Assembly: GCA_963920665.1 (NCBI GenBank)
Contig: OY987268.1
Coordinates: forward strand, 8,558,501 to 8,622,500
Length of the DNA: 64,000 nt
Origin: Straminergon stramineum
Lineage: Eukaryota > Streptophyta > Bryopsida > Hypnales > Calliergonaceae
Direction of reading: 5' to 3'
The notes under the pieces were generated by a model that worked only from the letters and a program-made list of their open reading frames with translations, did no database searches and was not told the DNA's origin. Below are positions 61,765 through 64,000 of the stretch, in pieces. Each line of letters opens with the position of its first letter. The first letter of the stretch is position 1. The translations under genes were made by a program, and so were the position numbers.

Positions 61765-62325
61765 CCAAAATGACCCTAGAATTTCCAAACTTTTGAGCCG
61801 TGTCAAAAAGGCAAACAAAATTTGAATTTCATAAATAGTAAAGTTCTACAGCCAAAGATGTAATTGTATCGATTGCTCATATGGTCTTCATAAAGATCAT
61901 GCTATAATTTTTGGTGCCCCAAATTATTCACCAAAGTGCACCACATTGACTTGGTTGTGAAGGTAAACAAGTGCCAAAGTATGCTTTTTGAAGAAGTTCG
62001 GGAAACTTCGATTGATGCTATTGAACAAATACTTATTGAATTGCAATGCCAATTTTTATTTATTAGGTAAGGGATGAGATGTAGAGCACTTGGACCAAAA
62101 GAAACTACCAATAGAGACAAGTTTGATAATTTTGTCACAGTAATGCCAAGTTCAAGGTGTCTGGCATTGCTAGTGAGTGGGTGCAAATATCTTTTATTTA
62201 TTGAAAGAAATATGGAGTGAAAGAAAATGATCCCAACAATAGACACCATATAGCTGACACTTCTAAACTTTTGAGCCACATTTTGCCCAAATCTGACGGT
62301 GCATTTGGCTCTAGGGTCATTTTGC
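61765..62325. mobile_element. Inverted-repeat element, 561 bp
   Basis: The ends are CCAAAATGACCCTAGA (61765-61780) and the complement GCAAAATGACCCTAGA (62310-62325). AAACTTTTGAGCC lies near both ends. A 141-codon frame on the minus strand (61902-62327) runs through the inverted repeat and has no recognisable domain, so it is not called a gene. Confidence 0.6.
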
Positions 62326-64000
62326 AAGGCAATATGATGGCAAACTAGTAAAGGAAAGGGTGGCCTTAGTAGGAAGCAAGAGTGGCAGGGTTTGCTAGTT
62401 TACATCTTCCGTAAGGTAGTCTATCCTTAAAGCGACTATGCTCTAAAAGCAATCATGATACATAGGTACATTTTGCTTTCTTCAATGTACCATAAGTGCA
62501 CATTTCAGGAGGTGGTCACTTTCAATGACAATTGCATTTCAACTTCTAAAATTCGTAACTAATTCCACAAAGGTCCAAAAAATGTGAAATAACTTGGATT
62601 AGATGCCAATTTCATTTTCCTTCCTACTAAAATTGACAGAAAATTTTTACAAGGAATTTTGCTTCCCCCAAAAGGCAATTAGCTCTTAAATAATTACTTT
62701 CAGAACAAACTACCTTACATGAGTTGTCATATGAGTTGTCACACATGGAGAACTAAGTGGCAAGCGAGGGCAATCGTAGCAAGGCAAGTCATTAAGGATA
62801 AGGTAGTCTGCTCTTATTGCCACCATCTTCTTCAAACATCACAGTATCCCCCTCTGAAATGGACAGTCAATGGTTCTGAAATAGACTGCCACAAATTTTA
62901 AAACATAATTAAGATTTGTCAAGGGATGATTCATACTTTGCCAATGCATAGAATAAGAGTCAGAGAGGGTCCATTTCAAAGCCAGGGTATGTCCACTTAC
63001 TTTTTTTAAATGAAAATTGATTGCCCAATTGCCTTCTTACAAATGTTAAAAGAATTTGGGGTCCGTTTAAGTTTAGTAGTGGTTGCATTTAAGAACCTTC
63101 TATATTACTTTTTGAATGTTGCAGTGCTTGTTTTTGATCAAGCCATATCTTTTTTCAGAGTGCGTGTGTGTGGTTTTTGCAAGGCCTATGATCATAAATA
63201 GGTGCCTACTACAGAATTCTTTGAAAATTCCTAAGTAATTCAAAAATGCTCCAAAAAATATGAAATCACTTGGGTTAGATTCCACATCAATTTTTCTTCA
63301 AGTGAAAAATAAGGAAAAATAATTCCGTGCACCTAAGAATGATCCAAAAGGCTGACCAGCCCTTAAACGGTTGCTTTAAGAGCATACTACCATAAACTCA
63401 AGTCCTACAACAGACTTCTCCAGGTTGCCCTCATCCACCTGGGCTACCACATCCGTGTTGGCAGGGTGTTTTCCCTTCTAGCAATGGAACCTTGCCTCGG
63501 TGATGTGGCTATATAAAATAAAGGACATGTCACCTGTGGAATCTACAAGTTTCTCTTTCTTCACCATTCAAAGCCTAATAATTGTGTAGTTCACAATTTT
63601 TCCTAATTCTACAATGATTTTTCATTATTTAGTTTGGAAAAATATTTGAGGATAGATTGTGTCCTCAAGGTCATTTGGGGGTTAATTAGCACTTTAAAAA
63701 TTTATAGTTTATTCATATGGTGATAAGAAAAAAATGGAACTAAAAATATTGAGAATACTCTTTCAATTTCCAATAAGACCCAACTAAAAATAATTAACCC
63801 CTAATTAAAAGTTCTTTTACGTTTAGAGGCCCAAAACTACTTCAAAGTAGTCAAACCCAAAGTAAGGTTAAAATCTTCATCTACATTTATTGTTTTACGA
63901 ATGCAACCATAGGATCCTTTACTAAACTTGTTAGAGTACACTCCTTTAAAATTTCAAAATAAAAAACCTTACTAATTGCAAAATCATAATGCTTGAGTTT
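62326..64000. other. AT-rich sequence outside the array, no gene seen
   Basis: 62505-62700 is the inverted counterpart of 18010-18215, and 63200-63370 is a further diverged copy of that repeat. No kinase, minus-strand gene or RNA was recognised up to the window end. Confidence 0.5.

Noticed and set aside
61902..62327. 141-codon minus-strand open frame
   Set aside because: It lies inside an inverted-repeat element, reads through the terminal repeat and has no recognisable motif.

Overview
The window reads as AT-rich nuclear DNA of a land plant, most likely a bryophyte and perhaps a moss. The evidence is plant-type kinase families with GT-AG introns, a relic of the plastid gene ndhA at about 19531-19695, and dense short inverted-repeat transposons. 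The species cannot be named from the sequence. No bacterial-style operon, CRISPR array, tRNA or rRNA was recognised.

The window is a tandem array of large segmental duplications. Unit 1 runs from about 2230 to 19900, unit 2 to about 34600, unit 3 to about 47450 and unit 4 to about 61300. Bases 1-2170 look like the tail of a fifth, earlier unit. Each unit has the same order: (a) a 1.5-2 kb conserved 5' module; (b) on the + strand, a large exon coding a DUF1221/HeLo-type (plant MLKL-like) N-terminal domain followed by a kinase with all catalytic residues in units 1, 2 and 4; (c) on the + strand and a few small exons later, an RLK/Pelle-type kinase domain in 5 exons that has lost key catalytic residues; (d) long AT-rich spacer; (e) on the - strand, converging on the kinases, a small three-exon gene for a putative plastid-targeted Cys/His-rich protein.

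The copies are decaying in different ways. Unit 1 is the only one in which both kinase halves are open throughout. Unit 2 has a destroyed splice donor in the second kinase. Unit 3 has an abnormal Gly-rich loop in the first kinase and has lost nearly all of the second. Unit 4 has one nonsense codon near the end of the first kinase. For the minus-strand gene the pattern is opposite: unit 4 is intact, unit 3 is frameshifted, unit 2 has two nonsense codons, and unit 1 is interrupted by transposons and lacks its first two exons.

The main candidate for a new system is the kinase pair. In phase, the exons can be joined into one protein of about 968 residues: HeLo/DUF1221, active-looking kinase, then RLK-type pseudokinase. 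This resembles the tandem kinase-pseudokinase immune proteins of cereals but carries an MLKL-like N-terminus. A competing two-gene model, with a conserved alternative terminal exon and a conserved internal ATG, is stated in the entries. Because paralogous units give empty-site controls, the window also supports a family of inverted-repeat elements that insert at TTAA, a piggyBac-like signature unusual for a plant.
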